Of a stretch of DNA of 64,000 bases, positions 1 through 8,720 are shown piece after piece. A program made the position numbers and the translations under genes. Each line of letters opens with the position of its first letter. Within the stretch, counting starts at the first letter, position 1. The stretch is from Caulobacter ginsengisoli. GTDB taxonomy: Bacteria > Pseudomonadota > Alphaproteobacteria > Caulobacterales > Caulobacteraceae. A model generated the notes under the pieces. It had not been told where the DNA came from. It did not search any database and worked only from the letters and a program-made list of their open reading frames with translations. The DNA is taken from positions 682,001-746,000 of the forward strand of contig NZ_JAUSVS010000002.1 in the NCBI RefSeq assembly GCF_030814835.1. The letters run 5' to 3'.

Positions 1-677
1 ATGTCGAGCTGCGGGCTGGTCCAGAAGCCCTGCAGCGCCGGCCAGTCGAAGCCGGCCGAGGCCGTGTCGTGAACCCAGACCATCCCGACGGCGCCCCGCC
101 GCGTCACCTCGAGATACTTGTGGGTCCAGTCGCCATGCACGCTCATCGCCTCGCCGCCGAACCGGCCGGACGCCGTCGCGTCGAAGTCCGGATCGTTGGC
201 CAGCATGACCGCGATCTTGCCGCGCAGGTCGACGCCCTTGTAGTCGTCCCAGCCCAGCTCGGGGGCGTGGACGCCGAAGCCGACGAAAACCATGGCCGCA
301 TCGGCGACGCTCGCCCCGGCCGCGCGCTGGGGTCCAACCAGGGCCTGGTTCCCGTAGACGATTGGCCAGTCCCGGCCGGCGATGGAGACTGAAAGACTGG
401 GCGTTCCGTCCTGCGTGAAGCGGTGCAGCATGACCGTCTGGAACCAGCCGCCGTCCGGCCCGCCGGGTTCCAGGCCCAGGGTAGCGAACTGGCCGGCCAA
501 GTACTCCACGGTCTTGGTCTCGCCGGGCTGGCCGGGACCGCGACCCTCGAACTGGTCGGACGACAGGATGCGAACGTGTTCGGAGAGCCGGTTGGCGTCG
601 AAATCGAGGCCTCTCGCTCCCTGGATCGGAGCCGCGCCCAGCAACAACACCGACAGGAGGGCGGCGAATCTGATCAC
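1..677 (-). CDS. M28 family metallopeptidase, N-terminal part (cut by window edge)
   Basis: This reading frame starts with GTG at 677 behind GGGAGA and runs off the left edge, so only about 225 N-terminal residues are seen. It begins with a hydrophobic Sec-type signal (roughly residues 1-22), followed by the block ILSSDQFEGRGPGQPGE, typical of the start of secreted M28 zinc aminopeptidases. The later stretch ending in a glycine-rich GVGMVWVHD-like segment fits the inserted PA domain of this family. The metal-binding half lies outside the window, so activity cannot be judged. Probably an exported aminopeptidase acting in the periplasm or outside the cell. Confidence 0.85.
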   Translation of the reverse strand, partial: MIRFAALLSVLLLGAAPIQGARGLDFDANRLSEHVRILSSDQFEGRGPGQPGETKTVEYLAGQFATLGLEPGGPDGGWFQTVMLHRFTQDGTPSLSVSIAGRDWPIVYGNQALVGPQRAAGASVADAAMVFVGFGVHAPELGWDDYKGVDLRGKIAVMLANDPDFDATASGRFGGEAMSVHGDWTHKYLEVTRRGAVGMVWVHDTASAGFDWPALQGFWTSPQLD

Positions 678-779
678 GGGGTCTCCCGCACGGCAACGAA
701 GGGCGCAGGGGAGCCCCAGAACGGACAGAAGTCCAGAACGGGTCCCGGCCCTGACCGCCTGGCCAGGGCCGGGTCGGTT

Positions 780-1985
780 CTAGGCCTCGACGGCCAGGCT
801 GAACCAGGTGCGGTAGTGTCCGCCGTCGCCGTTGTAGTCGATGGTGAAGCGCGGGGCCGGATCGGCGGTCAGGCCGCACTGGTCGTAGTAGGACTTGGTG
901 GCCGCGCCGAGGTAGAGGATGATGGTCCTGGCGGCGATCAGGTCATCCTCGAACAGGCCGATCAGCCAGTCGATGAACAACCCGACCAGTATGCCGGTCA
1001 GCGCGCCCAGGGCGGTGCCCAGCGGGCCGAAGAACGAACCCAGCGCGGCCCCGATGGCGGCCCCCACGGCCCCGGCCACGGCGCTCTTCACCTCCTCGTC
1101 GATATAGTCCCAGAGCGCCTTGAGGAAGTCGCCGAACCCGCCCTCGTCCTTTTCCGCCATGACCAGCACGGCGGCGTAGGTATGGGGCCAGTTGTTGTTG
1201 ACCGGGATGTTCCAGCGATGCAGGCGCTTGCCCGCGCCGCCATAGGCCCGCCGGTCGTCCTTGTCGAAATCGTCATAGACCAGGAACTGGCTGATCTTGG
1301 TGGTCTCGCCGCTGGGGTTGGTGGCGGTGCCGCCCATGGCGATTTCGTCCGAGCCCGCCTCGCCGTCGGTGGTGTTCAGGCACTTGACCTTGTTGAGGTA
1401 GAGGCTGAGGTGCTTGAACTTGGCCCCGGCCTCGGCGTCGAGCTGGGCCGCGGATTTCTGGCCAGTGTCTTGCGGCTGCTTCTTCCGGACAATCTTGACC
1501 TCGCTGGCGGTGCTGTGGACCGCCTCCAGATGCATGCGCGCCGCGTCGTTCTTGCCGACGGCTTCCAAGGCGGCCTTGAGCTTCTTGCCATCGACCGCGA
1601 CAGGTCCCACCGAGGCGTGAACCATGGCCAGGCCCGTATAGCGCGCGGGCTCCACGGCGCCATAGCGGCCGAAGAAGCTCTCGCGGGTCGCCCGCGGCGC
1701 ATCCAGCATCGCCCTGGCCTTCGCCTGCAGGCGCTGCTTGCCGGCGGCCGGCCGGCTGGCGACGATGCGGGCGAACAACTCGTCGCCGCCCTTGGCCCCG
1801 GCCGGCGTGCGGCCGGCGGCGGCCATGGCGAAGGCCAGCTTCAATCGCGCCTGGATGTCGCCGGCCAGGGCGCGGATTTCCGGCGCCGTGGGGAGGGGAG
1901 GATTGATCTGCAGGATCGAGGGCGAGGCGGCGGGCGTGACGGCCGCCTTGGTTTCGGGACGGGTCTTGGTCAGGGTATCGGGCAT
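780..1985 (-). CDS. hypothetical protein with C-terminal glycine-rich hydrophobic hairpin
   Basis: A 401-residue protein with a good ribosome site (CGGAGG, 8 nt before the ATG). There is no signal peptide. The N-terminal third is Ala/Lys-rich and probably helical. A central block contains CLNTTDGEAGSDEIAMGG and NWPHTYAAVLVMAEKDEGGF, followed by an acidic helix. Then comes a long Gly/Ala-rich hydrophobic stretch (about residues 290-335) carrying AAIGAALGSFFGPLGTALG, resembling the membrane-inserting hairpin of pore-forming bacteriocins. The C-terminus has YDQCGL and a YNGDGGHYRTWFSL ending. I do not recognise a named family; the toxin-like reading is inference from the hydrophobic hairpin only. 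Confidence 0.8.
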   Translation of the reverse strand: MPDTLTKTRPETKAAVTPAASPSILQINPPLPTAPEIRALAGDIQARLKLAFAMAAAGRTPAGAKGGDELFARIVASRPAAGKQRLQAKARAMLDAPRATRESFFGRYGAVEPARYTGLAMVHASVGPVAVDGKKLKAALEAVGKNDAARMHLEAVHSTASEVKIVRKKQPQDTGQKSAAQLDAEAGAKFKHLSLYLNKVKCLNTTDGEAGSDEIAMGGTATNPSGETTKISQFLVYDDFDKDDRRAYGGAGKRLHRWNIPVNNNWPHTYAAVLVMAEKDEGGFGDFLKALWDYIDEEVKSAVAGAVGAAIGAALGSFFGPLGTALGALTGILVGLFIDWLIGLFEDDLIAARTIILYLGAATKSYYDQCGLTADPAPRFTIDYNGDGGHYRTWFSLAVEA

Positions 1986-2197
1986 GGCTGTAGCCTCCGG
2001 TTGGGTGTGGCGGCCTCCCCCGAGGACATGCCGAGGCTATGGGCGCGAGGCGGGGCGCACATCGAACGAACGTCCTAGGCGGCGACGAAATTCGCCCAGG
2101 CCGCGAATCCGGCCCCATCTTCGCTTGGCGGGCCGGCGGTCTCGTGGTTTCATTGGCAAGAAGGGTGGGCGACCAGCTGCGCAAGCGGGGGATCGCC

Positions 2198-3304
2198 ATG
2201 ACGGCCATCGACGACACGCGCGTTCTGGGCCTGGTCGACGAGATCTACCAGGCCGCCGCCGACTTCGACCTCTGGCCCCGGGTTCTGACCAGCATCGCCG
2301 ACGCCTGCGGGGCGCAGGACGCCTCGCTGGGGGCGATGGCCCCGCACGGCATACCCTGGATCTTCGCGCCCCGCACCGATCCCGACTTCATGCGCCGTTA
2401 TGGCGACTATCACGCCGACGACCATGTCTGGCACGGCGTCACCCGCCGGGGCGTCGGCTCGGCGGCGACCGACGCCATGGTCCTGCCGCGCGAGAATCTG
2501 CAAAGGAGCGCCTTCCACAACGAGTGGTCCCGGCCGCAGGGCTATCGCACCGTCATGGGCTGCATGGTGCTGGCCGAGCAGGGCTGGCGGTCGGTGCTCA
2601 TGCTGCCGGGGCGCGAGGACTTCGAGCCCGAGGCCCTGCGCCTGCTCCAGGCCCTGACCCCGCATCTGGAACGGGCGGTGCGGCTCAATATCCGCCTGGC
2701 CCTGGGCCAGGGCGGCGAGGGGCTGACCTCGCAGCTGCTGCAACGGCTGGAGGCGGCCGCTCTGCTGGTCGACGCCGAGGGCCGGGTGCTGTTCGCCAAT
2801 CCCGCCGCCGAGGCGCTGTTCCGCGGCGGTCGCGGGCTAAGGCTGGCCCAGGGCAGCCTTACCGCCGAGCGGAGCGCCGACGCCGAGCGACTGCGCGCCC
2901 TGATCGCCGGCTGCGCCGCCGGCGACGGTCTGGACCAGGCCGGCGGCGTCGTCCGCATCGACAACATCTCCGGCCGCCCGCTCATTCTGCAGGTGAGCGC
3001 GGTGCGCCGGCCCACGCCCATCATCTGGGCCGGGCAGCCGGCGGCCATCATCCTCGACGCCGGCCGCCAGGCGCCGCTAGGGGCGGCCGACCGCCTGCGC
3101 CTGACCTACGGCCTGACCCCCGCCGAGGCGGCCTTCGCCCTGGAGATCGCCAAGGGCGACGGCAAGCCCGCCGCCGCCCGCCGCAGCGGCATCGCCTACG
3201 CCACCGCCCGCACCCATCTCTCGCACATCTTCGACAAGACCGGCGTCCACCGGCAGGCCGAACTGGTCAGGCTGGTTCTGGATGAGGAGGGCAGGGCCCT
3301 ATAG
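2198..3304 (+). CDS. LuxR-type helix-turn-helix transcriptional regulator
   Basis: I place the start at ATG 2198 because GGGGGA precedes it and the protein from here (MTAIDDTRVLGLVDEIYQAA) has a natural N-terminus; an in-frame extension back to 2039 is possible but unlikely. The 368-residue product has an N-terminal sensory region, a central PAS-like part (LLVDAEGRVLFANPAAEALF), and a C-terminal HTH of the LuxR/FixJ class (YGLTPAEAAFALEIAKGDG, then TARTHLSHIFDKTGVHRQAE) at about residues 300-360. No receiver domain with a phospho-aspartate is seen. The ligand and targets are unknown. Its stop codon shares the palindrome CTATAG with the convergent RTX gene. Confidence 0.9.
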   Translation: MTAIDDTRVLGLVDEIYQAAADFDLWPRVLTSIADACGAQDASLGAMAPHGIPWIFAPRTDPDFMRRYGDYHADDHVWHGVTRRGVGSAATDAMVLPRENLQRSAFHNEWSRPQGYRTVMGCMVLAEQGWRSVLMLPGREDFEPEALRLLQALTPHLERAVRLNIRLALGQGGEGLTSQLLQRLEAAALLVDAEGRVLFANPAAEALFRGGRGLRLAQGSLTAERSADAERLRALIAGCAAGDGLDQAGGVVRIDNISGRPLILQVSAVRRPTPIIWAGQPAAIILDAGRQAPLGAADRLRLTYGLTPAEAAFALEIAKGDGKPAAARRSGIAYATARTHLSHIFDKTGVHRQAELVRLVLDEEGRAL

Positions 3305-4588
3305 CACCCAGCCCACCCCCAGCGCGCCCGAGCCGTGCAGCCACAGCTCGGCGTCGGCGAGCTTGTCGCCGTTGACGTCGAACTGCACGTGCACCACGCC
3401 GGTCGCCAGGTCGTAGCCCATCACCATCTGGCCCGCCTGGCCGTTGAAGGCGGTGACCCCGGTGAAGGCCTGGTTGCCGGCCAGCTTGGTGTTGGCGTCG
3501 ATCGCCGACAGGTCGATGACGTCGAAGGCGCCGACATCGATGAAATGATCGGCGCTCGAGCCCAGGCCGATCTCCGCCAGGCTACGATAGATGACCTTGT
3601 CGTTCCCGGCGCCGGTGCCGACCGTGTTGGCCGCGGCGCTGAGATAGAGGGTGTCATTGCCCGATCCGGTCTGGATGTTCTCGATGGAATTGAGGGTGAA
3701 GCTGACTCCGCCGTTGACCTGGGCGGCGGTCTTGGCCAGGTCCAGCACAAAGCCTTGGCCGGTGGTGGGCGTAATCAAGGTGTCGCTGCCGTTGCCGCCC
3801 AGCATGATCCCGCCGCCACCGCCGTAGAGGCGGTCATTGCCCTCGCCGCCATCCAGCGTGTCACCCGCCCCGACACTGGTCAGGCTGTCGTCGCCGCCGG
3901 CGCCCTGCAGCAGGTTGACCGCCGCATCGCCCGTCAGGGTGTCGGCAAAGGCCGAGCCGTAGAGGCGCTCGATGCCGCCCAGGATGTCGGTCCCGGCCCC
4001 GATGGTGTTCTGGGCGCCCTTCAGCGTCAGATTGACCGTCACGCCCCTGGCCGCATCCTCGTAGGAGGCCCAGTCGACGCCATCGCCGCCGTAGAGCTGG
4101 TCGGCGCCCTCGCCGCCGACCAGCCAGTCATGGCCGGCCCCGCCGTTCAGTACATCGTCGCCCAGCCGCCCGACCAGGGTGTCGTTGCCCGCCTGGCCCG
4201 ACAGGGTGTTGGCGCCGTTGTCGCCGAACAGGCTGTCGTCATGGATCGAGCCGTAGATGTTCTCGATGCTGGCGATGCGATCGGTCCCACCGCCGCCGGT
4301 GTCCTGCCAGTTCACCTGCAGCATGTTGAAGGTGATCGACGACGTAGCGTCCTCGTAGGAGATCCAGTCGTTGCCCTCGCCGCCATTCATCTGGTCGGCG
4401 CCGGCCCCGCCGACCAGCCAGTCGTCGCCCGCCCCGCCGTTCAGCGTGTCATTGCCCTCATGCCCGACCAGGGTGTCGTTGCCGCCATTGCCCTGGATCT
4501 GGTCGTCGCCCGCGAAGCCGTAGGCGATGTCGTCGGCGTCGGTCCCGAAAAAGCTGTCGTTACCCGCCGTGCCGCGAAAGTTGCTCAT
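3299..4588 (-). CDS. RTX-type calcium-binding repeat protein
   Basis: The start is set at ATG 4588 (MSNFRGTAGNDSFFG) with AGGG about 9 nt upstream; an upstream in-frame extension to 4732 is rich in Pro/Arg and looks non-coding. The 429-residue product contains several serralysin-like nonapeptide clusters of the GGxGxDxLxG type (for example NGGNDTLVGHEGNDTLNGG), arranged in modules separated by W(I/A)SYEDA...VTVNL segments. There is no Sec signal and no recognisable catalytic domain; proteins like this usually leave by type I secretion using a C-terminal signal, but no transporter genes are nearby. Possibly a surface or extracellular Ca-binding protein. Convergent with the LuxR gene. Confidence 0.9.
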   Translation of the reverse strand: MSNFRGTAGNDSFFGTDADDIAYGFAGDDQIQGNGGNDTLVGHEGNDTLNGGAGDDWLVGGAGADQMNGGEGNDWISYEDATSSITFNMLQVNWQDTGGGGTDRIASIENIYGSIHDDSLFGDNGANTLSGQAGNDTLVGRLGDDVLNGGAGHDWLVGGEGADQLYGGDGVDWASYEDAARGVTVNLTLKGAQNTIGAGTDILGGIERLYGSAFADTLTGDAAVNLLQGAGGDDSLTSVGAGDTLDGGEGNDRLYGGGGGIMLGGNGSDTLITPTTGQGFVLDLAKTAAQVNGGVSFTLNSIENIQTGSGNDTLYLSAAANTVGTGAGNDKVIYRSLAEIGLGSSADHFIDVGAFDVIDLSAIDANTKLAGNQAFTGVTAFNGQAGQMVMGYDLATGVVHVQFDVNGDKLADAELWLHGSGALGVGWVL

Positions 4589-4963
4589 CCTGCTACCCTG
4601 AAATGTGCCAAAACCGGTCGAATTCAGGGGCCCGCCGCACCCATGGCGGCGCGGGTTGCAAGCAAAGGGCCGGGCCGAGCCGCCGCTGGACGGTATGAGG
4701 GGGCCACCCGCGCCCAGCCTTGACCAAGCCATCGCTTGGTGTTTGCCGCTGCTATGCTCGGATTGAGGGTATTTGAACGGATCTAGACCTCCACCTTGGG
4801 TAGTTCTCGCTAAGGTGAATAAGCATTTGGAGAAGGTTGCTTTTCTGTCTGCTTGGGAAAACTTGCCTGCGACAAAGGCTCCCGGGCCGATCCATTTAAA
4901 GAAAGCACTCCATTAACTTTGCGGGCGCAGGGTCTGTGGAAATTCCGTAGGCGGATCAAAATC
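4589..4963. other. 375-bp divergent intergenic region
   Basis: This stretch separates the RTX gene (leftward) from the chemotaxis receptor gene (rightward) and must hold both promoters. The half nearest the receptor is noticeably richer in A+T than the coding flanks. I see no gene and no convincing promoter consensus; two TTAA tetramers occur near 4897 and 4913, but their spacing does not fit a CtrA box. Confidence 0.5.
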
Positions 4964-7045
4964 ATGCTGCGCTTCATCCACTCCCACATGTCGTTCGGCG
5001 CGCGCCTGGCGCTGCTGGGGCTGCTGTTCGCCGCGCCGCTCGCCCTTCTGACCTTCCTGTTCGTGCGCCAGAGCTGGAAGGAGATCGCCTTCGCCCAAAG
5101 GGAGATCGCCGGCGCCGAATATCTCTCTACCGTCTGGCCGCAACTCGAGGCGGCTGCGAAGGGGGAAGCCGCCACCGGCGACGATCTCGGCAAGATGGCG
5201 GCGCGCTACGATCCGGTTTTTCGCACCGGTGAAGCCATGATCGCACTGCGCGACGCCAAGGACGCGGACCTGCGCCTGCGCGCGGCGACCGCGCTGATCG
5301 GCAAGGTCGCCGACGCTTCGAACCTGACCCTGGATCCCGATCTCGACAGCTTCTACGTGATGGATGCGGTCACGGTGCGCATGCCGGCCCTTGCGCTGGC
5401 CAATGTCGACGTCACCAACGCCAGCGCCTTGCAGGACGAGGACGCCGCCCGCATTGCCCGGCTCGCGGCCGCCCTGGACCGCCTGAACGCCCGGGCCTCC
5501 GAGACGGTCAACGATCTGGCCACGGCCATGGACGCCAACGCCGCGGGCGAAACCCGCCGCAAGCTGTCACCCTTGAGCGAGCCGCTGCGGACAGCGGTGG
5601 CCGGGCTCGACGGCCGGGCCAAGGCGGGCCTGGCGGTCGGCGCCCTTGCCGTCCGTCCCGATGGCGAGCAGGCCCAGGTCGCCACGGCGCTCGGGGCCTC
5701 CTGGCGAGGCGCCCATGCCGAGCTGACCCGTCTGCTCGAGGTGCGGCTTGCGCATCTGATCAACGGTCTGGTCGTCAACCTGGCGATCGCGGCGGCCTTC
5801 CTGGCGCTCTCCAGCCTCCTGGCCTGGACGATCGCCAGGGCGCTGACCCGTCGCATCGGCGATATCGTCGGCGCCATGGACGATATCGCCGGCGGCGACC
5901 TGACGCGCCAGGTCCCCCATCTCACCGACCGCAATGAAACCGGGCGGATCGCCACCGGCGTCCAGGTCTTCAAGGAGGCTTCGATCGCGAAGATCCAGCT
6001 GGAGGCGGAAAGCCGGCGCCACGAACAGCTGGCCGACCAGCAACGCGCCACGACCGAGGCGGAGCGCACCCGCACCGCCGCTGAACTGGCCCAGGTGGTG
6101 GAACTGCTCGCCGCGGGGCTGGCCGGCCTGGCCAGCGGCGACCTGACGCGTCGCATCGACCAGGTCTTCGCCCCGGAATACGAGTCGCTTCGGGCGGACT
6201 TCAACTCGGCCATCGGACAGCTCGAGGGGGCGGTGCAGACCATCCTGATCAATGTCCGGGCCATCGACGGCGGGGCCCGCGAGATTTCCCAGGCGGCGGA
6301 CGATCTGTCCCGCCGGACCGAGCACCAGGCGGCCAGCCTGGAGGAAACCGCCGCGGCGATCGAGCAGATCACCGCCACGGTGCAGCGGGCGGCGGCCAGC
6401 GCGGGCCAGGCCGCCTCGGTGGTCGGCGCCTCCAAGGCCGAGGCCCAGAATTCCACGGCCGTGGTCCAGGAAACCGTCCAGGCCATGACCCAGATCGAGG
6501 ACTCCTCGCGCCAGATCGGCCAGATCATCGGGGTGATCGACGAGATCGCCTTCCAGACCAACCTGCTGGCCCTGAACGCCGGCGTCGAGGCGGCGAGGGC
6601 TGGCGACGCCGGCCGGGGGTTCGCGGTGGTCGCCGCTGAGGTCCGCGCTCTGGCTCAGCGCTCGGCGGACGCGGCCCGGGAAATCAAGACCCTGATCTCG
6701 GCCTCCGCCACTCAGGTGAAGAGCGGCGTGGACCTGGTGGGCCGCACTGGAACCGCGCTGCACAACATCGCCGAGCGGATCATCGGCGTCGACAACCTGG
6801 TGCGCGAGATCTCCGCCTCCGCCCAGGAGCAGGCCACGGGCCTGAGCCAGGTCAACACCTCCGTCAACCAGATGGACCAGGTGACCCAGCAGAACGCGGC
6901 CATGGTCGAACAGACCACCGCCGCCAGCCACGCCCTGGCCGCCGAGGCGCAGGCCCTGGCGCGGTCGGTCAGCCGGTTCAAGGTCGGGGCGGAGCAGGGT
7001 GGGCGGGCGCCTGGTGCGCCGGTGGAAGTGCGGCGGCGGGCCTAG
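4964..7045 (+). CDS. methyl-accepting chemotaxis protein
   Basis: A transmembrane chemoreceptor that signals to CheA/CheW. I use ATG 4964 (MLRFIHSHMSFGARL), giving 693 residues; ATG 4988 is an alternative, and the in-frame extension to 4853 lacks hydrophobic or domain signal. TM1 lies at about residues 16-35, a periplasmic sensing region follows, TM2 (LAIAAAFLALSSLLAWTIA) is near 266-290, then two HAMP-like segments each carrying GDLTR. The cytoplasmic signalling hairpin tip reads FQTNLLALNAGVEAARAGDA. The ligand cannot be predicted. There are no che genes nearby and no C-terminal CheR-binding pentapeptide. Its stop overlaps the stop of the convergent YdcF-like gene in CTAG. Confidence 0.95.
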   Translation: MLRFIHSHMSFGARLALLGLLFAAPLALLTFLFVRQSWKEIAFAQREIAGAEYLSTVWPQLEAAAKGEAATGDDLGKMAARYDPVFRTGEAMIALRDAKDADLRLRAATALIGKVADASNLTLDPDLDSFYVMDAVTVRMPALALANVDVTNASALQDEDAARIARLAAALDRLNARASETVNDLATAMDANAAGETRRKLSPLSEPLRTAVAGLDGRAKAGLAVGALAVRPDGEQAQVATALGASWRGAHAELTRLLEVRLAHLINGLVVNLAIAAAFLALSSLLAWTIARALTRRIGDIVGAMDDIAGGDLTRQVPHLTDRNETGRIATGVQVFKEASIAKIQLEAESRRHEQLADQQRATTEAERTRTAAELAQVVELLAAGLAGLASGDLTRRIDQVFAPEYESLRADFNSAIGQLEGAVQTILINVRAIDGGAREISQAADDLSRRTEHQAASLEETAAAIEQITATVQRAAASAGQAASVVGASKAEAQNSTAVVQETVQAMTQIEDSSRQIGQIIGVIDEIAFQTNLLALNAGVEAARAGDAGRGFAVVAAEVRALAQRSADAAREIKTLISASATQVKSGVDLVGRTGTALHNIAERIIGVDNLVREISASAQEQATGLSQVNTSVNQMDQVTQQNAAMVEQTTAASHALAAEAQALARSVSRFKVGAEQGGRAPGAPVEVRRRA

Positions 7046-7650
7046 CCGCCCCGATCCTCATGGCTCTCCGGGGTCTCCCTCCAGTCGGCGATGAATCCCG
7101 CATCCCGATAGGGCCCAAGCTTGCGCCATTCCAGTAGCACGCGGTCGCGGGAGGCTGGATGGAGATGCCACTCCTCGGCCGCATGGCCGTAGTGGCTGAC
7201 GGGCGCGAGCATCTTGTCGACCTCGGGCCAGTGGCGCTCAAGGGTCATCAGGTAGCGCACCGAGGTGCAGTGTTTGCCCACGGCGATCAGCGAGCGGACG
7301 TTTCGCAGGCCCAGTTCGGCGTCGATGATGGGCAGGGAGAAGATGACGTTCTCGCCGGTGTTGGTCGCCCGGTGCTCGGTCAGGATGACCTCGGCGGGAA
7401 CGCCCGCCGCCGCCATGCCGGCCGAGATCACCTCCGCCTCGGTCCGCGCCTCGCCCAGGGTCGGGCCACCGGTGACGATGGCGGCCTTGAAGTAGCCCCG
7501 TCGCCAGAGGTCGGCGATGGCCTCGATGAACTCGGCTACCCCGTGCCGGGTGCCGAACACGAACAGCAGGTCGGCGGGGGCCAGCCGGGTGCGGACGAGA
7601 AGTTCGCGCTCGATGGTGTCGATCAGGGCCTGGGGGAGGGGTTCGGTCAC
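7042..7650 (-). CDS. YdcF/ElyC-like DUF218 protein
   Basis: I choose GTG 7650 (VTEPLPQALIDTIERELL), which lies 4 nt after the stop of the upstream PP2C gene with GGAGG in its 3' end; a longer frame runs into that gene. The 202-residue protein shows DUF218 features: LLFVFGTRHG, the VTGGPTLGEARTEAEV nucleotide-binding-like loop, and ILTEHRATNTGENV, the conserved E-x(4)-T-x-EN motif. Unlike SanA/ElyC it has no N-terminal membrane anchor, so it is likely cytoplasmic, like YdcF. The substrate is unknown. Co-transcribed with the phosphatase-like gene upstream. Confidence 0.85.
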   Translation of the reverse strand: MTEPLPQALIDTIERELLVRTRLAPADLLFVFGTRHGVAEFIEAIADLWRRGYFKAAIVTGGPTLGEARTEAEVISAGMAAAGVPAEVILTEHRATNTGENVIFSLPIIDAELGLRNVRSLIAVGKHCTSVRYLMTLERHWPEVDKMLAPVSHYGHAAEEWHLHPASRDRVLLEWRKLGPYRDAGFIADWRETPESHEDRGG

Positions 7651-7654
7651 GGCG

Positions 7655-8506
7655 CTACCGGACCTCCAGCAGCAGGGCGGTGGCGTCGTCACCCTTCTTG
7701 AACCGCGGGAAACGCCGGCCCTCGGGATCGGCGTCCTCGATCGCCCGCAGTTCCCGTAGCAGGGCCGCCAGCCCCTCCGTGCGCGCCGCCGCCATCAGGC
7801 CGGCGGGGTCGTAGCGCTGGTAGTCGCTGGCCAGGGCCAGGAAGCCGTCGGTGGCCAGCAGCAACCAGGTTCCGGGCGGGGCGGCGAGGGTCGCCGTCTG
7901 GGCGTGCTCGGCGCAGCGGACATCCGGCGCGAACACCCAGTCCCCGTCGTCGGCGGTGTTGTAACGATTGCGGGCGGCGCGGGCGAGGGTCAGGAACTCC
8001 GGCCGCTCCAGATGCCCGACCGCGCCCATCCCCAGCGAGGCGGCCAGGCTGGCGGCGGCGCCGGCCTCGTCGGCCTTCTGGTCGAAGGCGCTGCCCACCA
8101 CCTCGATGGCCTGCCCTGGCCGCTGGACCAGGGCGCTACAATCGCCGAACCACAGGGCGGTCAGGGCGTCGGGCGGCCCGGCCTGGACCATCATCAGCGA
8201 AGCCATGGGCAGTTCGTACATCTCGGTCGGGGCGCTCAGCCGCTCGGCGACGAACCGCGCCTCGACATCGGCCAGCGCCGCCCGCAGCAGGTCGTGGCCG
8301 TGGTGGGTGGTTGAGTGGTGAGTCAGCCGCTCCGCGCCCTGCTGCGCCACCCAGGCCGCGTCACTCGGCGTGTCGAGCAGGCGGCCACCGAGGCCGGTGG
8401 CGCCATCGAGCACCGCGGCGAAGCCGTCAGCCGCGCAGAAGGCGTCGTCGTTGGGGCGGCCGGCGCTTCCGGGGTCGCTGAGGCTGTCAGTCAGGGCTAG
8501 GCGCAT
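7655..8506 (-). CDS. PP2C-like protein phosphatase
   Basis: The start is set at ATG 8506 (MRLALTDSLSDPGSAGRPNDDAF); the extension to 8578 has no domain character. The 283-residue protein has PP2C-type features: NDDAF near the N-terminus, AVLDGATGLGG in place of the usual DGxGG metal site, LWFGDCSALV, WLLLATDGFLAL, and a final FKKGDDATALLLEV. These give the acidic metal ligands of a serine/threonine phosphatase fold, in a divergent form. The substrate is unknown. It forms a two-gene unit with the YdcF-like gene, a possible functional link that the sequence does not explain. Confidence 0.8.
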   Translation of the reverse strand: MRLALTDSLSDPGSAGRPNDDAFCAADGFAAVLDGATGLGGRLLDTPSDAAWVAQQGAERLTHHSTTHHGHDLLRAALADVEARFVAERLSAPTEMYELPMASLMMVQAGPPDALTALWFGDCSALVQRPGQAIEVVGSAFDQKADEAGAAASLAASLGMGAVGHLERPEFLTLARAARNRYNTADDGDWVFAPDVRCAEHAQTATLAAPPGTWLLLATDGFLALASDYQRYDPAGLMAAARTEGLAALLRELRAIEDADPEGRRFPRFKKGDDATALLLEVR

Positions 8507-8720
8507 GCTGGCGTCTGTCTTGGAGGACCATCTACGGTTCCACCATGTGCGGGCGACTCGACTACGGCCTGAAATCAAGTTCTGTGACGGTTCGCTTCCT
8601 GCAAAAAGAGGGCGGGCGTGGCCATTGAGCCGGGACTGGAAAGACCAGGAATGGATAGCGTATCACCGGGTTGACCCATCACCTGGACGGCCACGCAAGC
8701 CCTTTGCGCCTGGGAAAGCC

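Noticed and set aside
423-2078. Long plus-strand open frame (551 codons) opposite the 780-1985 gene
   Set aside because: It is a shadow of the minus-strand genes: Gly/Ala/Val-rich without domains, and it crosses the gap between two genes.
2039-2197. Upstream extension of the LuxR-type gene
   Set aside because: Arg/Gly-rich sequence without family similarity; ATG 2198 has the better ribosome site.
3335-4723. Plus-strand open frame opposite the RTX gene
   Set aside because: Repetitive low-complexity mirror of the RTX repeats; the minus-strand product has clear Ca-binding motifs.
4890-4920. Possible CtrA box before the chemoreceptor gene
   Set aside because: The two TTAA tetramers are about 13 nt apart, not the 7 nt required.
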